The notes: generated by a model not told the origin, from the letters alone. DNA of 64,000 nt from Candidatus Fukatsuia endosymbiont of Tuberolachnus salignus (GCF_964030845.1 NZ_OZ034983.1:992001-1056000), one strand, 5' to 3'. Numbered from the stretch's first letter, positions 38,425 through 46,985 are shown. Numbers and translations: made by a program.

Positions 38425-38999
38425 TGAGCGAGCCGTTAACAGATCAAGTATTGGTTGATCGGGTACAACAAGGGGATCAACGAGCATTCAACCTACTGGT
38501 CATCCGTTACCAGCATAAGGTTGCTAGTTTGATGTCCCGATACGTTCCACTGGGGGATATACCCGACGTAGTACAGGAGTCTTTTATTAAAGCCTATCGT
38601 GCGTTAGAGTCATTCCGCGGTGAAAGCGCTTTTTATACATGGTTGTACCGCATAGCAGTGAATACGGCGAAGAACCATCTGATTTCTCAGGGACGACGTC
38701 CTCCTTCAAGTGATGTCGATGTCAATGAGGCTGAATATTACGAAAATTCATCCGCATTAAAAGAAATATCGAACCCTGAAAACTTAATATTGTCCGAGGA
38801 GTTGGAGCAGACGGTTTTTCGAACCATCGCATCACTGCCAGCAGATCTCCGTATGGCGATTATGCTTCGTGAGTTAGAGGGTTTAAGCTATGAGGAAATA
38901 GCGACCATTATGGATTGCCCGGTTGGTACCGTCCGTTCACGTATTTTCCGGGCTAGGGAAACTATCGATAACAAAATTCAGCCACTAATCCAGCAGTAG
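38424..38999 (+). CDS. rpoE: RNA polymerase sigma factor RpoE (sigma-E)
   Basis: ECF sigma factor controlling the envelope stress response. The 191 residues match E. coli, with sigma-2 (FNLLVIRYQHKVASLMSRYV, DVVQESFIKAYRALESFRGESAFYTWLYRIAVNTAKN) and sigma-4 (LEGLSYEEIATIMDCPVGTVRSRIFRARE). rseA follows directly. Whether it autoregulates is not evident; I see no convincing GGAACTT-type box upstream. Confidence 0.97.
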   Translation: MSEPLTDQVLVDRVQQGDQRAFNLLVIRYQHKVASLMSRYVPLGDIPDVVQESFIKAYRALESFRGESAFYTWLYRIAVNTAKNHLISQGRRPPSSDVDVNEAEYYENSSALKEISNPENLILSEELEQTVFRTIASLPADLRMAIMLRELEGLSYEEIATIMDCPVGTVRSRIFRARETIDNKIQPLIQQ

Positions 39000-39022
39000 T
39001 GGATATGCAAAGGTATTTAATC

Positions 39023-39676
39023 ATGCAGAAAGAAAAGCTTTCCGCCTTGATGGATGGAGAAATTCTCGATACTAAGCTGATAGATTCTTTATTAAAGGAT
39101 GACGAACTTCAGCAACGTTGGCAACGTTACCACATGATCCGTGGTGTTCTATGCAGAGATCAGGCCGTGGGCGCGATGCTGCATATAGATATTGCCCATT
39201 CCGTTGCGCAGGTGATTAAAATCGTCGACGCGCAAGAAGGAGAAAAAGCGACCGTTGTGCCTTTGAACCCTGCTGGTGTGCCTGAACATCAACCACGACC
39301 ATCCGGCTGGCATTGGCAAAAAGTTTGCCCCTGGGCAAGCCAGGTGACTCAAGTTGCCGTGGCCGCCTGCGTTTGCCTGGCGGTAGTTGTCGGTGTTCAA
39401 CAATATAGCCAACAACGTAATCAACCGGCAATGTTAAATTTACAACCAGAATCTCCAGTATTTAATACTTTGCCAATGATGGGAGGTAAAGCTTCACCGG
39501 TTAGTTTCGGTGTTCCTGTCGATGGAACTTTTGGCGATAGCCAACAACAACAAGTACAAAAACAACGTAAACGTGTGGAACAAGGATTTGGGTTGGACCA
39601 ACACATACCCTTTGTCAGGCTGGAGCCGTTACCGACCTCTGTTCATGCCCCTGACACTCAATTGGCAACACAATAG
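39023..39676 (+). CDS. rseA: Anti-sigma-E factor RseA, altered periplasmic tail
   Basis: RseA is the inner-membrane anti-sigma factor holding RpoE inactive until cleaved by DegS and RseP. The N-terminal sigma-binding domain (MQKEKLSALMDGEILD) and one TM helix (about residues 108-127) are present, and the periplasmic segment FNTLPMMGGKASPVSFGVP is conserved. After QQQVQKQRKRV the sequence diverges: the segment equivalent to E. coli residues about 169-186, which binds RseB, is replaced by an unrelated tail ending TQLATQ. ATG 39023 is chosen by alignment; the upstream frame overlaps rpoE. No rseB follows. Confidence 0.93.
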   Translation: MQKEKLSALMDGEILDTKLIDSLLKDDELQQRWQRYHMIRGVLCRDQAVGAMLHIDIAHSVAQVIKIVDAQEGEKATVVPLNPAGVPEHQPRPSGWHWQKVCPWASQVTQVAVAACVCLAVVVGVQQYSQQRNQPAMLNLQPESPVFNTLPMMGGKASPVSFGVPVDGTFGDSQQQQVQKQRKRVEQGFGLDQHIPFVRLEPLPTSVHAPDTQLATQ

Positions 39677-39708
39677 ATCTCGCAAAAGGTTCATTTGAAG
39701 GTTTAAGT

Positions 39709-40152
39709 ATGATGAAAGAATGGGCTACAGTGATATCATGGCAACAAGGGATGGCCTTGCTAAGTTATCAACCGCGTACAGGATGCAAGCGCTGCAATTC
39801 ATCGGGGGGGTGTGGAAAAGCACTGTTGGATGAGTTTTTTTCACGGCCGGAACATCGACTGCAGATACCGATAGCGCAGGCTTTGCAACCAGGTCAGCGA
39901 GTAGAGGTCGGTATCCGTGGAAGCAGTGTATTACGTTCTGCTTTGCTCATTTACCTGACACCTTTATTGGGCTTAATTATCGGCGCTACTGTTTGTCAGG
40001 CTTCATTTTCCAACGATGCTATTGCTGCTTTGGGTGCGCTCATTGGCGGTGTCGGTTGTTTTACAGTGGCTCGCCGATTTGCAGAAAAAATAGCTACCAG
40101 TAGTACCTATCGACCGGTGATACTGCAAATCGGTTCACCACCCAAGTCATAA
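39709..40152 (+). CDS. rseC: SoxR-reducing system/sigma-E regulator RseC
   Basis: RseC is an inner-membrane protein with a Cys-rich N-terminal motif (GCKRCNSSGGCG, about residues 27-38) and two TM helices (about 81-101 and 103-124). In E. coli it modulates sigma-E and, in other bacteria, the SoxR-reducing complex. The 147 residues are near family length (159). It follows rseA after 32 bases; rseB, normally between them, is absent, and lepA does not follow. Confidence 0.94.
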   Translation: MMKEWATVISWQQGMALLSYQPRTGCKRCNSSGGCGKALLDEFFSRPEHRLQIPIAQALQPGQRVEVGIRGSSVLRSALLIYLTPLLGLIIGATVCQASFSNDAIAALGALIGGVGCFTVARRFAEKIATSSTYRPVILQIGSPPKS

Positions 40153-40243
40153 CTTCTTGTGAAACCGTAGCACCCCATATAATAAACATGTTGAGATCAT
40201 TTATGACGAAGTGTCAGTGAATGTAACAGGTTTCGAATTAGTA
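40151..40243. repeat. R1 end fragment fused to an R2 half
   Basis: ACTTCTTGTGAAACCGTAG (40151-40169) matches the left end of R1, and from about 40184 the sequence ATGTTGAGATCATTTATGACGAAGTGTCAGTGAATGTAACAGGTTTCGAATTAGT matches the right half of a diverged R2. It occupies the rseC-lipoprotein intergenic space. Confidence 0.6.
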
Positions 40244-40257
40244 ATAAGACCTCAACT

Positions 40258-40674
40258 TCAATGGGCACTGGGCACCATAGCGGGTTTCGTTTCTTTCGGG
40301 CGCAATGTATACATACCACCGTGGAAAGGATCGACTACCAGCCATCCAATCAAACCACCAAACAGGACGTTGCCACCAATATACCAGCCGTTTACACTGG
40401 CTCTAATGGGTAAAGTTGTGGGTTGGTATTTGTCTTTTGAAAAAGTAATTTGATAGTTTCTCTTACCAAAGTAACTACCATCAGATTTTTCCAGTGTCAC
40501 TCCCTGAGGTGTCGTTCCTTGTGCCACTAACTGGCCTGTCTCATCCTTTATTGCAAAGTGAGCACCTGCTGGATCACTGTTAACCTGAACCAATTGCGTA
40601 TCCTTACCGACTATTGTCGCACAGCCGCTTAACATCACTGCTGAAACCATCGCTAAAATACTCCATTTTTTCAT
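40258..40674 (-). CDS. Putative PEGA-domain lipoprotein
   Basis: A 138-residue protein with a type II signal peptide (MKKWSILAMVSAVMLSGC; lipobox LSGC, Cys 18), so it should be lipidated. The mature start TIVGKDTQLVQVNSDPAGAHF resembles PEGA-type surface lipoproteins. A Gly-rich hydrophobic segment (NGWYIGGNVLFGGLIGWLVVDP, about residues 95-116) follows. Its function is not known. It converges on rseC and seems to stand alone. Confidence 0.8.
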   Translation of the reverse strand: MKKWSILAMVSAVMLSGCATIVGKDTQLVQVNSDPAGAHFAIKDETGQLVAQGTTPQGVTLEKSDGSYFGKRNYQITFSKDKYQPTTLPIRASVNGWYIGGNVLFGGLIGWLVVDPFHGGMYTLRPKETKPAMVPSAH

Positions 40675-40860
40675 CTATCGTTCCTCAATAAAAAAATAAA
40701 CCTTTGCTAGAAACCTCTTTCCACAAGAAAAAAACCAACCTAAAGCCAGTTTTAAAGGTAAACGAATTGCAACCTATTACTTAACTTGTAGTCATTAAAA
40801 AAACAGACATTCCAATTGCCTCGTACTTTTGCCCCAAGCTTAGTCCCATACAGAAAAGCT

Positions 40861-40911
40861 GCCGCACTCTAAAATAATCACTTCCTCATGTCAAAAAAAA
40901 CACAGTGCGGC
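40861..40911. repeat. Inverted repeat GCCGCACT/AGTGCGGC
   Basis: An 8-bp perfect stem separated by about 35 AT-rich bases including an A8 run. It lies in the 535-base gap between the lipoprotein gene and the DUF5993 gene. It could be a weak terminator or a remnant end; nothing else is recognisable in 40680-41019. Confidence 0.35.
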
Positions 40912-41019
40912 CTGTTTACAGAGATGACAATTCATCATGATTTTATACTCCGTCATCATCCACGGTCAGTGTTAAGACAAAGTAGAGCTCATGCCACTCA
41001 GTAATGTCACATAAACTCC

Positions 41020-41144
41020 AGGAAACCATTCGACATCGTCATAGGCGATGCTCAGACAAGGAAAATTGGCGAAAAAACGTAGTTACACCACGCATGTTGA
41101 GATCATTTTCGATGAAGTATCAGCGGGTGTAATAGCTTTCTAAT
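41020..41144. repeat. Diverged R2 repeat upstream of the DUF5993-dsbB pair
   Basis: CATTCGACATCGTCATAGGCGATGCTCAGACAAGG and GGCGAAAAAACGTAGTTAC ... GATGAAGTATCAGCGGGTG match the R2 order (outer end, CTCAGACGAGG, GCGAAAAAGCGCAGTT, GACGAAGTATCAG) with many substitutions, as in the copy at 59724-59879. Confidence 0.65.
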
Positions 41145-41209
41145 AAGCGTCAATATTTTCTACTATACTCGGGAGATAAATTTGCAATCAGTTGATAAGG
41201 AATAACCTG

Positions 41210-41365
41210 ATGATGGCGTTACCATTTCTGTTCTATGCCGGTGGACTGGTTTTCATTCTAAATGGGAAACGACGAGCTGCACTTTTCTTCTGGTTGATCG
41301 CCACTGTGTTAACTCTCGTCCTATTCCGGTTACATACTTCTGGTTCACTTAATGTCCCCCTCTGA
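41210..41365 (+). CDS. DUF5993-type small membrane protein
   Basis: A 51-residue ORF starting MMALPFLFYAGGLVFILNGK with AAGGAATA 7 bases upstream. Two hydrophobic segments (about residues 3-17 and 24-39) flank a basic NGKRRAA turn. Small proteins of this shape (DUF5993) are found directly upstream of a DsbB-like gene in other proteobacteria, and here that gene starts 18 bases downstream, so the two are very likely co-transcribed. The biochemical role is unknown. Family assignment is from memory of pattern and context. Confidence 0.75.
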   Translation: MMALPFLFYAGGLVFILNGKRRAALFFWLIATVLTLVLFRLHTSGSLNVPL

Positions 41366-41383
41366 GTATAAAAGGAATGCACG

Positions 41384-41944
41384 ATGTCACCTTCTGTTGC
41401 ATGCAAATTAAATCTGCTCGGACTTAGCACAATTGGCGTTGTATTGCTAATCGCATTCATTGACCAAATTATTTTTCACGATATTCCCTGCCCGCTTTGC
41501 TTGTTGCAACGTATTGGGTTTGCCGGTGTAGGGATAGGATTGGCTCTTAATATACGCTTTGGCCCACGACCCAGCCATTATGCTCTAACAATTCTGAGTG
41601 CTGTCGTTGGTACCATTATCTCTGGCCGGCAAATTTTGTTGCATATTATCCCAGGGACAGGTGCATATGGTCATATTATCCTCGGTATGCATTTTTATAC
41701 ATGGGCATTTATCCTGTTTTCAGTGATTATCATAGGAGCTGCCGTGATGCTGTTTTTCGACTGTCAATTTTCTGATAACAGATTTTTTGATAACACTGAG
41801 TCTATCCCCATACTGAATAAAACGGGTCGGGTAATCATAGTAGTTTTTGCGCTATTGGTATTCTGTAATGCAGTTTCCACTGTTTTTGAATGCGCTGGTG
41901 GCCTATGCGCCGCAAATCCAGTAAAGTACCAGTTAATTCAATAA
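41384..41944 (+). CDS. DsbB-family disulfide bond formation membrane protein
   Basis: A 186-residue protein with four to five TM helices. The first periplasmic loop has CPLC (Cys 36 and 39) followed by LLQRIG, equivalent to the quinone-linked Cys pair of DsbB (CVLC in E. coli). The second periplasmic loop (HIIPGTGAYGHIILG) lacks the usual second Cys pair; instead a Cys pair lies near the C-terminus (Cys 170 and 175, ECAGGLC). This is therefore a variant DsbB rather than a straightforward orthologue. It would reoxidise a DsbA-like partner, not visible here. Paired with the DUF5993 gene. Confidence 0.85.
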   Translation: MSPSVACKLNLLGLSTIGVVLLIAFIDQIIFHDIPCPLCLLQRIGFAGVGIGLALNIRFGPRPSHYALTILSAVVGTIISGRQILLHIIPGTGAYGHIILGMHFYTWAFILFSVIIIGAAVMLFFDCQFSDNRFFDNTESIPILNKTGRVIIVVFALLVFCNAVSTVFECAGGLCAANPVKYQLIQ

Positions 41945-41995
41945 AGAGTACTGACACAGCGAATTTCATAGACACATGATGGAGACCTCGATCCT

Positions 41996-42799
41996 TTGAA
42001 ACGCATCAACGCGCTCACCATTGCAGGAACCGACCCTAGTGGTGGTGCTGGCATTCAGGCAGATCTAAAAACTTTTTCTGCGTTACGAGCCTATGGCACC
42101 AGTGTAATCACCGCATTGGTTGCGCAAAATACCCTTGGTGTGCAAGCAATTTGTGCTGTCGATCCCCAATTTGTATCAGCCCAATTAGATTCAGTGCTAA
42201 ATGATGTGCGTATCGATACCTCTAAAATAGGTATGCTGGCCAATGAATCTATCGTACGGATTGTCTCTGAAAAATTACGTGATAATTCCCTTGGTTTTGT
42301 GGTACTGGACACCGTGATGTTGGCTAAAAGTGGTGATCCGTTATTGCCGCTAACGGCCGTAGAAGCCATCAAGCAATATCTGTTACCACAGGTCTCCCTG
42401 GTGACGCCAAATATGCCGGAAGCCGCGATATTGCTGGATTGTCCAATTGCGAAAAATGAAAAGCAAATGTGTGAACAGGGGCAGAGATTATTGGATTTAG
42501 GATGCAAAAACGTATTAATAAAAGGAGGTCATCTAAATAGCGACGAAAGCCCTGACTGGTTATTTACCAGCGAAGGAGGTGAATACCGTTTTGCTTGTGC
42601 TCGGGTGAAAACGCGTCATACACATGGTACGGGTTGTACTTTATCGGCAGCATTAGCAGCATTACGGCCCAGGCATGATAATTGGCAAGATAGTGTCCAA
42701 ATAGCTAAAGATTACCTACAACAGGCATTGTTACAGGCAGACAGTCTAGAGGTCGGCAAAGGGATTGGCCCGGTACATCATTTTCATCATTGGTGGTAG
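41996..42799 (+). CDS. thiD: Hydroxymethylpyrimidine/phosphomethylpyrimidine kinase ThiD
   Basis: ThiD phosphorylates HMP and HMP-P in thiamine synthesis. The ribokinase-like protein (267 residues, E. coli 266) starts with TTG (KRINALTIAGTDPSGGAGIQADLKTF), with GGAGA about 10 bases upstream. The C-terminal anion-hole motif THGTGCTLSAALAAL is intact. thiM is not adjacent and no TPP riboswitch is evident; other thi genes are outside the window. Confidence 0.96.
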   Translation: MKRINALTIAGTDPSGGAGIQADLKTFSALRAYGTSVITALVAQNTLGVQAICAVDPQFVSAQLDSVLNDVRIDTSKIGMLANESIVRIVSEKLRDNSLGFVVLDTVMLAKSGDPLLPLTAVEAIKQYLLPQVSLVTPNMPEAAILLDCPIAKNEKQMCEQGQRLLDLGCKNVLIKGGHLNSDESPDWLFTSEGGEYRFACARVKTRHTHGTGCTLSAALAALRPRHDNWQDSVQIAKDYLQQALLQADSLEVGKGIGPVHHFHHWW

Positions 42800-42934
42800 T
42801 AGTGGTGCCAGAATCCATTATAAATTTTCATGAGATGCTGCCTAATCAAGAAACAAATATTTTTTAGTCATTTTTAGGGGGACGTTTTGCATTAGCTTGT
42901 GCGAAAAAATCGCTTAGAGGCCCTTCTATCTTCT

Positions 42935-42993
42935 ATGGCGCGCATTGTTGCTTAATAAGCAACAAGCCACTATTAGGCAACAAGTCTATGGAA
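42935..42993. repeat. Dispersed repeat R5, copy 1
   Basis: TATGGCGCGCATTGTTGCTTAATAAGCAACAAGCCACTATTAGGCAACAAGTCTATGG recurs at 57522-57582 with a few substitutions. It contains the small palindrome GTTGCTTAATAAGCAAC. It lies in the thiD-DUF2165 gap, which holds nothing else recognisable. Confidence 0.6.
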
Positions 42994-43004
42994 ACACGCC
43001 TTTT

Positions 43005-43505
43005 TCATAAAGAAATATCTCTATCCCTCTGATTGATGTAAATCAACACCCCGAGTACGCTCATGTAAAACCGGAATGCCGCTTCTTGCCCCTTCCATTC
43101 ACGTGATTGCCACATTAAAAACCATTCGCTACCTATCACCATAAAGCCAAAAAACCAGACCGACATTGCCATTGTCGCGCCGACATAAATCCACTTTTTT
43201 GCGTGATGGAATACCTCTGCCGTACCATAGCGTGCGCGCCAAAGCGCCAGACTACCCATCAGAAAAAATAGACAGATTAAACCTTCTCCAGCGATGATTA
43301 ACCAATAGCTAAAATGCCATAGACTCTCGCTAGTGATAGCACGGTACATTAGTGTATTGTTCGGAAAAGTCGTATCCATACTTAACACATGTTGCACAAA
43401 AGCATAATTGGTACGGTAGTCAAGAATGTTATTCAATGTGATCATAAAAGCGAACGAAACAATCATTAACGCCATCACTATTTTTGAAAAGCGGACGGTC
43501 TTCAT
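43005..43505 (-). CDS. DUF2165 family integral membrane protein
   Basis: A 166-residue protein starting MKTVRFSKIVMALMIVSFAFMITLNNILDY at ATG 43505. Four TM helices alternate with the family's conserved segments (NNILDYRTNYAFVQHVLSMDTTFP, IGSEWFLMWQSREWKGQEAAFRFY). The family's function is unknown. The longer in-frame start (43580) adds unsupported residues. It stands alone between thiD and insertion-sequence debris. Confidence 0.88.
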   Translation of the reverse strand: MKTVRFSKIVMALMIVSFAFMITLNNILDYRTNYAFVQHVLSMDTTFPNNTLMYRAITSESLWHFSYWLIIAGEGLICLFFLMGSLALWRARYGTAEVFHHAKKWIYVGATMAMSVWFFGFMVIGSEWFLMWQSREWKGQEAAFRFYMSVLGVLIYINQRDRDISL

Positions 43506-43681
43506 AATGCATTCTCCATGGTGTCGTTTTTTTGATTTGTTTATAGGGGTTCTAGATGTCACTAAGCCCAGAAAGCACACGCTGGAAAAACCCCTTATGA
43601 AATGTTAAAAACTAAGCTCGATTTTTGTAATGGCTCAAACTCATCCCAGTCATGTACTACCTGTACACTCCTGGGATTCGA

Positions 43682-43810
43682 TTAATTGCCGCCTTGCCAC
43701 TCGAAATTCATTGGGTATCTGTCATCCTTAATTTCTTCCAGTGATGAATAAATTTTACGCCGAAACATCACTTTATAGCACTCATTTTTCATCGTCTTAT
43801 GAAACTCCAC
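43682..43810 (-). pseudogene. IS481-type transposase C-terminal remnant
   Basis: The minus-strand frame reads VEFHKTMKNE followed by YKVMFRRKIYSSLEEIKDD and a stop after GGN. This resembles the C-terminal part of IS481-type integrases (ERFHKTMKDEFYQVxFRRKIY). The rest of the gene is missing and no start is present. No other feature is seen between 43506 and 43957. Confidence 0.55.
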
Positions 43811-43957
43811 AAGTGCAGCCTAACCTCCCTGCTCATAAAGTTTTTTAAACCGATAATACAGTCGTTATGTATTCCGTGCTTATCCTAATGAGCGATATTT
43901 TATATCAATCTATTCTTATTTCCGTAATTTGTGTGGTTATTTGCCATCTATTTTATA

Positions 43958-45055
43958 TATACCCAAGTGAAATCAAGATGCAGGATTTAGCGCCTGGAAA
44001 TTATCGTTTAAGCGAGATACCAGAGAACTTGCCATTTGTGGTAGCTTCACTTCAAAGAAGTTTAAGATATCGTTCTTAAAACTCTGTTTAGATGGGTAAT
44101 ATCTATTGTTTCGTGTTTGCTCATTCATCACCTTCCACAATCGCTCTATCGGGTTTAGATTCGGGCTATACGGCGGAAGGTAATGAAGCTGGATATTCAA
44201 CGTAAGCGCGGCGTCTTGCACAAGCTGTGAACGGTGATAGCCTGCACCCTCGAGGATCACATGTGCCGTTGTCGTGATGGGATAATGCACGCGAATGGCA
44301 GACAGGAAGTGAACCACATTTTCGCTGTTAATCGTCTCATCATCACGGATTATGGGGTTAGCCACATTCTGGATGTTCAAGGCTCCCATGATATTCAACC
44401 GCGTTCTGCTCCCGGTGGTCTCTATCGTTTTATCCTGGCCTTTTCGTATCCAGCCGTAGCTTATTTTGGTGGCTTGTGTCGGATGAACGGCATCAATAAA
44501 CAGTATGGGGTCATTACCCGCGGCGTCTTTCAATTCGCTGTAGGTCTTTATAAATTGCTGCTGTTTCTCAACGGCAAATTTATGCGGAACACCTTTCGGC
44601 TTTTTATAGCTAAAGCCATGCTGCTTCAACCCTTTATACAGACCTGATACGGTAAAGGTGATGTTCCAGCGTCCAGCGATATACGCCACAATTTGGTGAT
44701 TGTGGTGGTAGAGCGGCTGGGTGAGATGTTCAACCAGCGACGTGGTCTGTTCCGCATTGAGATAGCCATCGGAGCCGCCATTTTCAGGCTTGAGCTTGTT
44801 GAGTTTATGATAGTCTGTAAGGTGGCGCCGCACCGTGGTTTCATTAATGAGCTGTGAGTGAGCAATCATAGGGGGAGTCCAGCCGTCTGCGGACAACAAA
44901 ACACACCGGATCCTGTCACAGACACGGCGGTCATGGCTTTGACGATGTTGGGCTTCGAGGGTAATTTTCTGGTCAGCAGTCAGCTCTATTTTCATGGCTA
45001 TGAGCATGATCCTTATCGACTTCAAAATCAAGCATCTTCATTGATCACGGGTATA
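43958..45055 (-). mobile_element. IS630-family insertion sequence (type A), complete
   Basis: Terminal inverted repeats TATACCCAAGTGAAATCAAGATGC (left) and TATACCCGTGATCAATGAAGATGC (right, read inward) bound a single transposase gene. TA lies at both edges, as expected for IS630-family insertion into TA. About 1.1 kb. It sits between the IS481 and IS3 remnants. Confidence 0.85.
43973..44995 (-). CDS. IS630-family transposase (type A)
   Basis: A 340-residue transposase starting MKIELTADQKITLEAQHR (ATG 44995). An N-terminal helix-turn-helix region is followed by a DDE domain: FIDAVHP (first Asp), VILEGAGYH (second position) and NPIERLW (Glu). The second catalytic Asp expected in the LDGAGYH motif reads Glu here. 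The frame is otherwise intact. This type is distinct from the IS630 type B copies further along. Confidence 0.92.
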   Translation of the reverse strand: MKIELTADQKITLEAQHRQSHDRRVCDRIRCVLLSADGWTPPMIAHSQLINETTVRRHLTDYHKLNKLKPENGGSDGYLNAEQTTSLVEHLTQPLYHHNHQIVAYIAGRWNITFTVSGLYKGLKQHGFSYKKPKGVPHKFAVEKQQQFIKTYSELKDAAGNDPILFIDAVHPTQATKISYGWIRKGQDKTIETTGSRTRLNIMGALNIQNVANPIIRDDETINSENVVHFLSAIRVHYPITTTAHVILEGAGYHRSQLVQDAALTLNIQLHYLPPYSPNLNPIERLWKVMNEQTRNNRYYPSKQSFKNDILNFFEVKLPQMASSLVSRLNDNFQALNPAS

Positions 45056-45121
45056 AACCGTCTGATGACAGAAAACATCATCCTACATACAGTAAAATTC
45101 ATAGGAAGGTATTTGTCTTAA

Positions 45122-45340
45122 TCAGGCTACTTTTATACTGGCCGCATTTTTCCTGGTGTATATATCACCAATGTAGGTCACATCGCCACACTCTACTTGA
45201 TTAGGCGTATAACAAGCTTCTTTACCCGTGAATTTATAACGATGCCGGCGTTGCTTGCTTTCTATGCCTGCCTCACGCACCAACTGAGCTGTTTTGTAAC
45301 GTCTCACAGACTCTCCTTCCTGTTTATGGCTGAACGACAT
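45122..45340 (-). pseudogene. IS3-family transposase (OrfB) remnant
   Basis: The frame reads RRYKTAQLVREAGIESKQRRHRYKFTGKEACYTPNQ then VECGDVTYIGD, the IS3 OrfB region just before the first catalytic Asp (typically PNQVWCGDVTYI). About 10 residues between PNQ and the DVTYI motif are deleted and the rest of the rve domain is gone. IS630 type B copy 1 lies at its 5' side, probably inserted into it. Confidence 0.8.
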
Positions 45341-45447
45341 AATAATGATTATGCACTATATTGAGAGAATAAGGCGTCAAGGCTGCAATTTAAGTTCCTT
45401 CTTTTGCTTTTGGCTTGTGCCCATTGATGTTCAATGGGATTGAGGTC

Positions 45448-46985
45448 TCACTTTTACCCACAATTTTTGTTATTAAGAATAATGAACAATCTCACATTTT
45501 CTTGCAGGATCTCATACCCTCGCCAAAGCGACATGATTCCCGGTAAACCCTCGGCACGTCGGTTAAGAAATCCTCCCAATTGACCCAGCCATGTTATTGC
45601 CTGAAGCACTGTGGGGGGATGCTCGGGAAGGCGGCTTGTTGTCTGTATTCTGCAATACAGCGTTTGCCATTCTATCTTTGACAACACATCGGTGCAGGTA
45701 GCCTCAGGACACAACGCTGCCATTTTGGTCATATACATCAGTTTGAAGGCGATAATGCTTTTGAGGGTGATCATTTTCGTTAGTTTGGTTGCCGTATTTA
45801 AACGACATTGTTCAACACAACATCCTGATTTCAGTGTTTTGAAGAACTCTTCTATCTTCCATCTCAGTCTATACCAATTCACTTTCTCTTCTGCTTCAAA
45901 GGCGTCAGTGGCCGTCAAATGGGTCAATAATACCCATTCGACAGGCGCTACTCCTTCTGGAGGAGGCTGTTCTTTAACACTGATGGCAGATACGTGAACC
46001 TTTTCATGGATATGCCGTGAAGCGTCTTTATTGGTAGGCCCATAAACTAGATTATTTCTAATGGGGAGCCAGCCTGAAATGGAGCGAATATCCACATAAG
46101 CCGTTCTTGCTACCCTTTGCTGATTTTTGGGCAGGGTGAGTGCTATGGTTTTTAAAATCGGCGTCTTTGACAAGGCGGTTTGCACCGTTGTTTTTTTCCC
46201 CTTTTCATCGATAAATTTTCTGTCTTTCCGGTTGCGGATAATAAAAAATGTTTTTAGTGAGCTTGCAACCCGAAAAAGTTCGAAAATATCCGCTTCTCTG
46301 TCTCCCAGCGTGATTAAGCAGGTATCTTTGGGTATCAGCGCCGCTGTCTCGTAGAGGGTCTCTATCCACTTAATACTTTCTTTCTCTTTCATTGTCGATT
46401 GATAAAGCCGCCGCTGTTTTTCCTGAGGGGGTTCCTCTCGGGAAACACGTGACCAGCATTTAAGCGAGGATAACCCAAGCGGCAAGCCCTCCTGAGTTAC
46501 CATCAAACTTGCATGAAGCATCAACCCCATTTTATGTTTGTGATAGGCTTTAGATATACTTCCCAACCCCTCTGTCTTTTTATGTGTGTCAAAGTCCAAC
46601 TCTGATCTGTCCTGAAGAGAAAAAAACCAGTGAATGCCCCTCCAGACGTTTTTGTGTTTGCACACAATGTGTACGGAATAGCGCGCTCTCGCTCACTCTC
46701 TCATTGCTAAAAAATCGATAAGCTCCTTTGGCCTGTGACCAGGAGCCATGACAGCTTGGGTAAATTGAACCTGACGCTTTTGATGATAATAAGCCCGCTG
46801 TTTCAAAAAAACGCTCTTTAAGGCGTTTATCTCCGAAATCAATTTGATGAAATTCTTCCCGGATCCACTCATTCCCATTACCCGTTACTGTTTTCATGTG
46901 CCTGTTTCCTGATTTAACTATTGACTCTACCAATAATCCAATTTCACCTGAATCATTTTTCATTCAACGTTGTGGGTAAAAGTGA
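45448..46985 (-). mobile_element. IS4-family insertion sequence, copy 1
   Basis: A 1538-base element with inverted ends TCACTTTTACCCACAATTTTTG (left) and TCACTTTTACCCACAACGTTG (right, read inward). It carries one transposase gene in two overlapping frames and is nearly identical to the copy at 55190-56726. Confidence 0.9.
45454..46963 (-). pseudogene. IS4-family transposase, split by a frameshift (copy 1)
   Basis: The N-terminal part (46963 to about 46610) carries MKTVTGNGNEWIREEFHQIDFGDKRLKERF and YRFFSNERVSESALFRTHC, a Tn5/IS50-like N-terminus. The catalytic part (down to 45454) carries DRSELDF (first Asp), ITLGDREADIFELF (second Asp) and WYRLRWKIEEFFKTLKSG (the YREK-like Glu region). The join is at a run of seven T on the coding strand, GGTTTTTTTCTCTTCAGG. 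The same run is in copy 2, so either it was disabled before duplication or the frames are joined by slippage. Confidence 0.8.

Noticed and set aside
43613..43700. Possible terminator or REP near 43650 (CCCAGTCATGTACTACCTGTACACTCCTGGG)
   Set aside because: The stem CCCAG/CTGGG is short with an irregular loop and no T-run, so there is too little to support a call.
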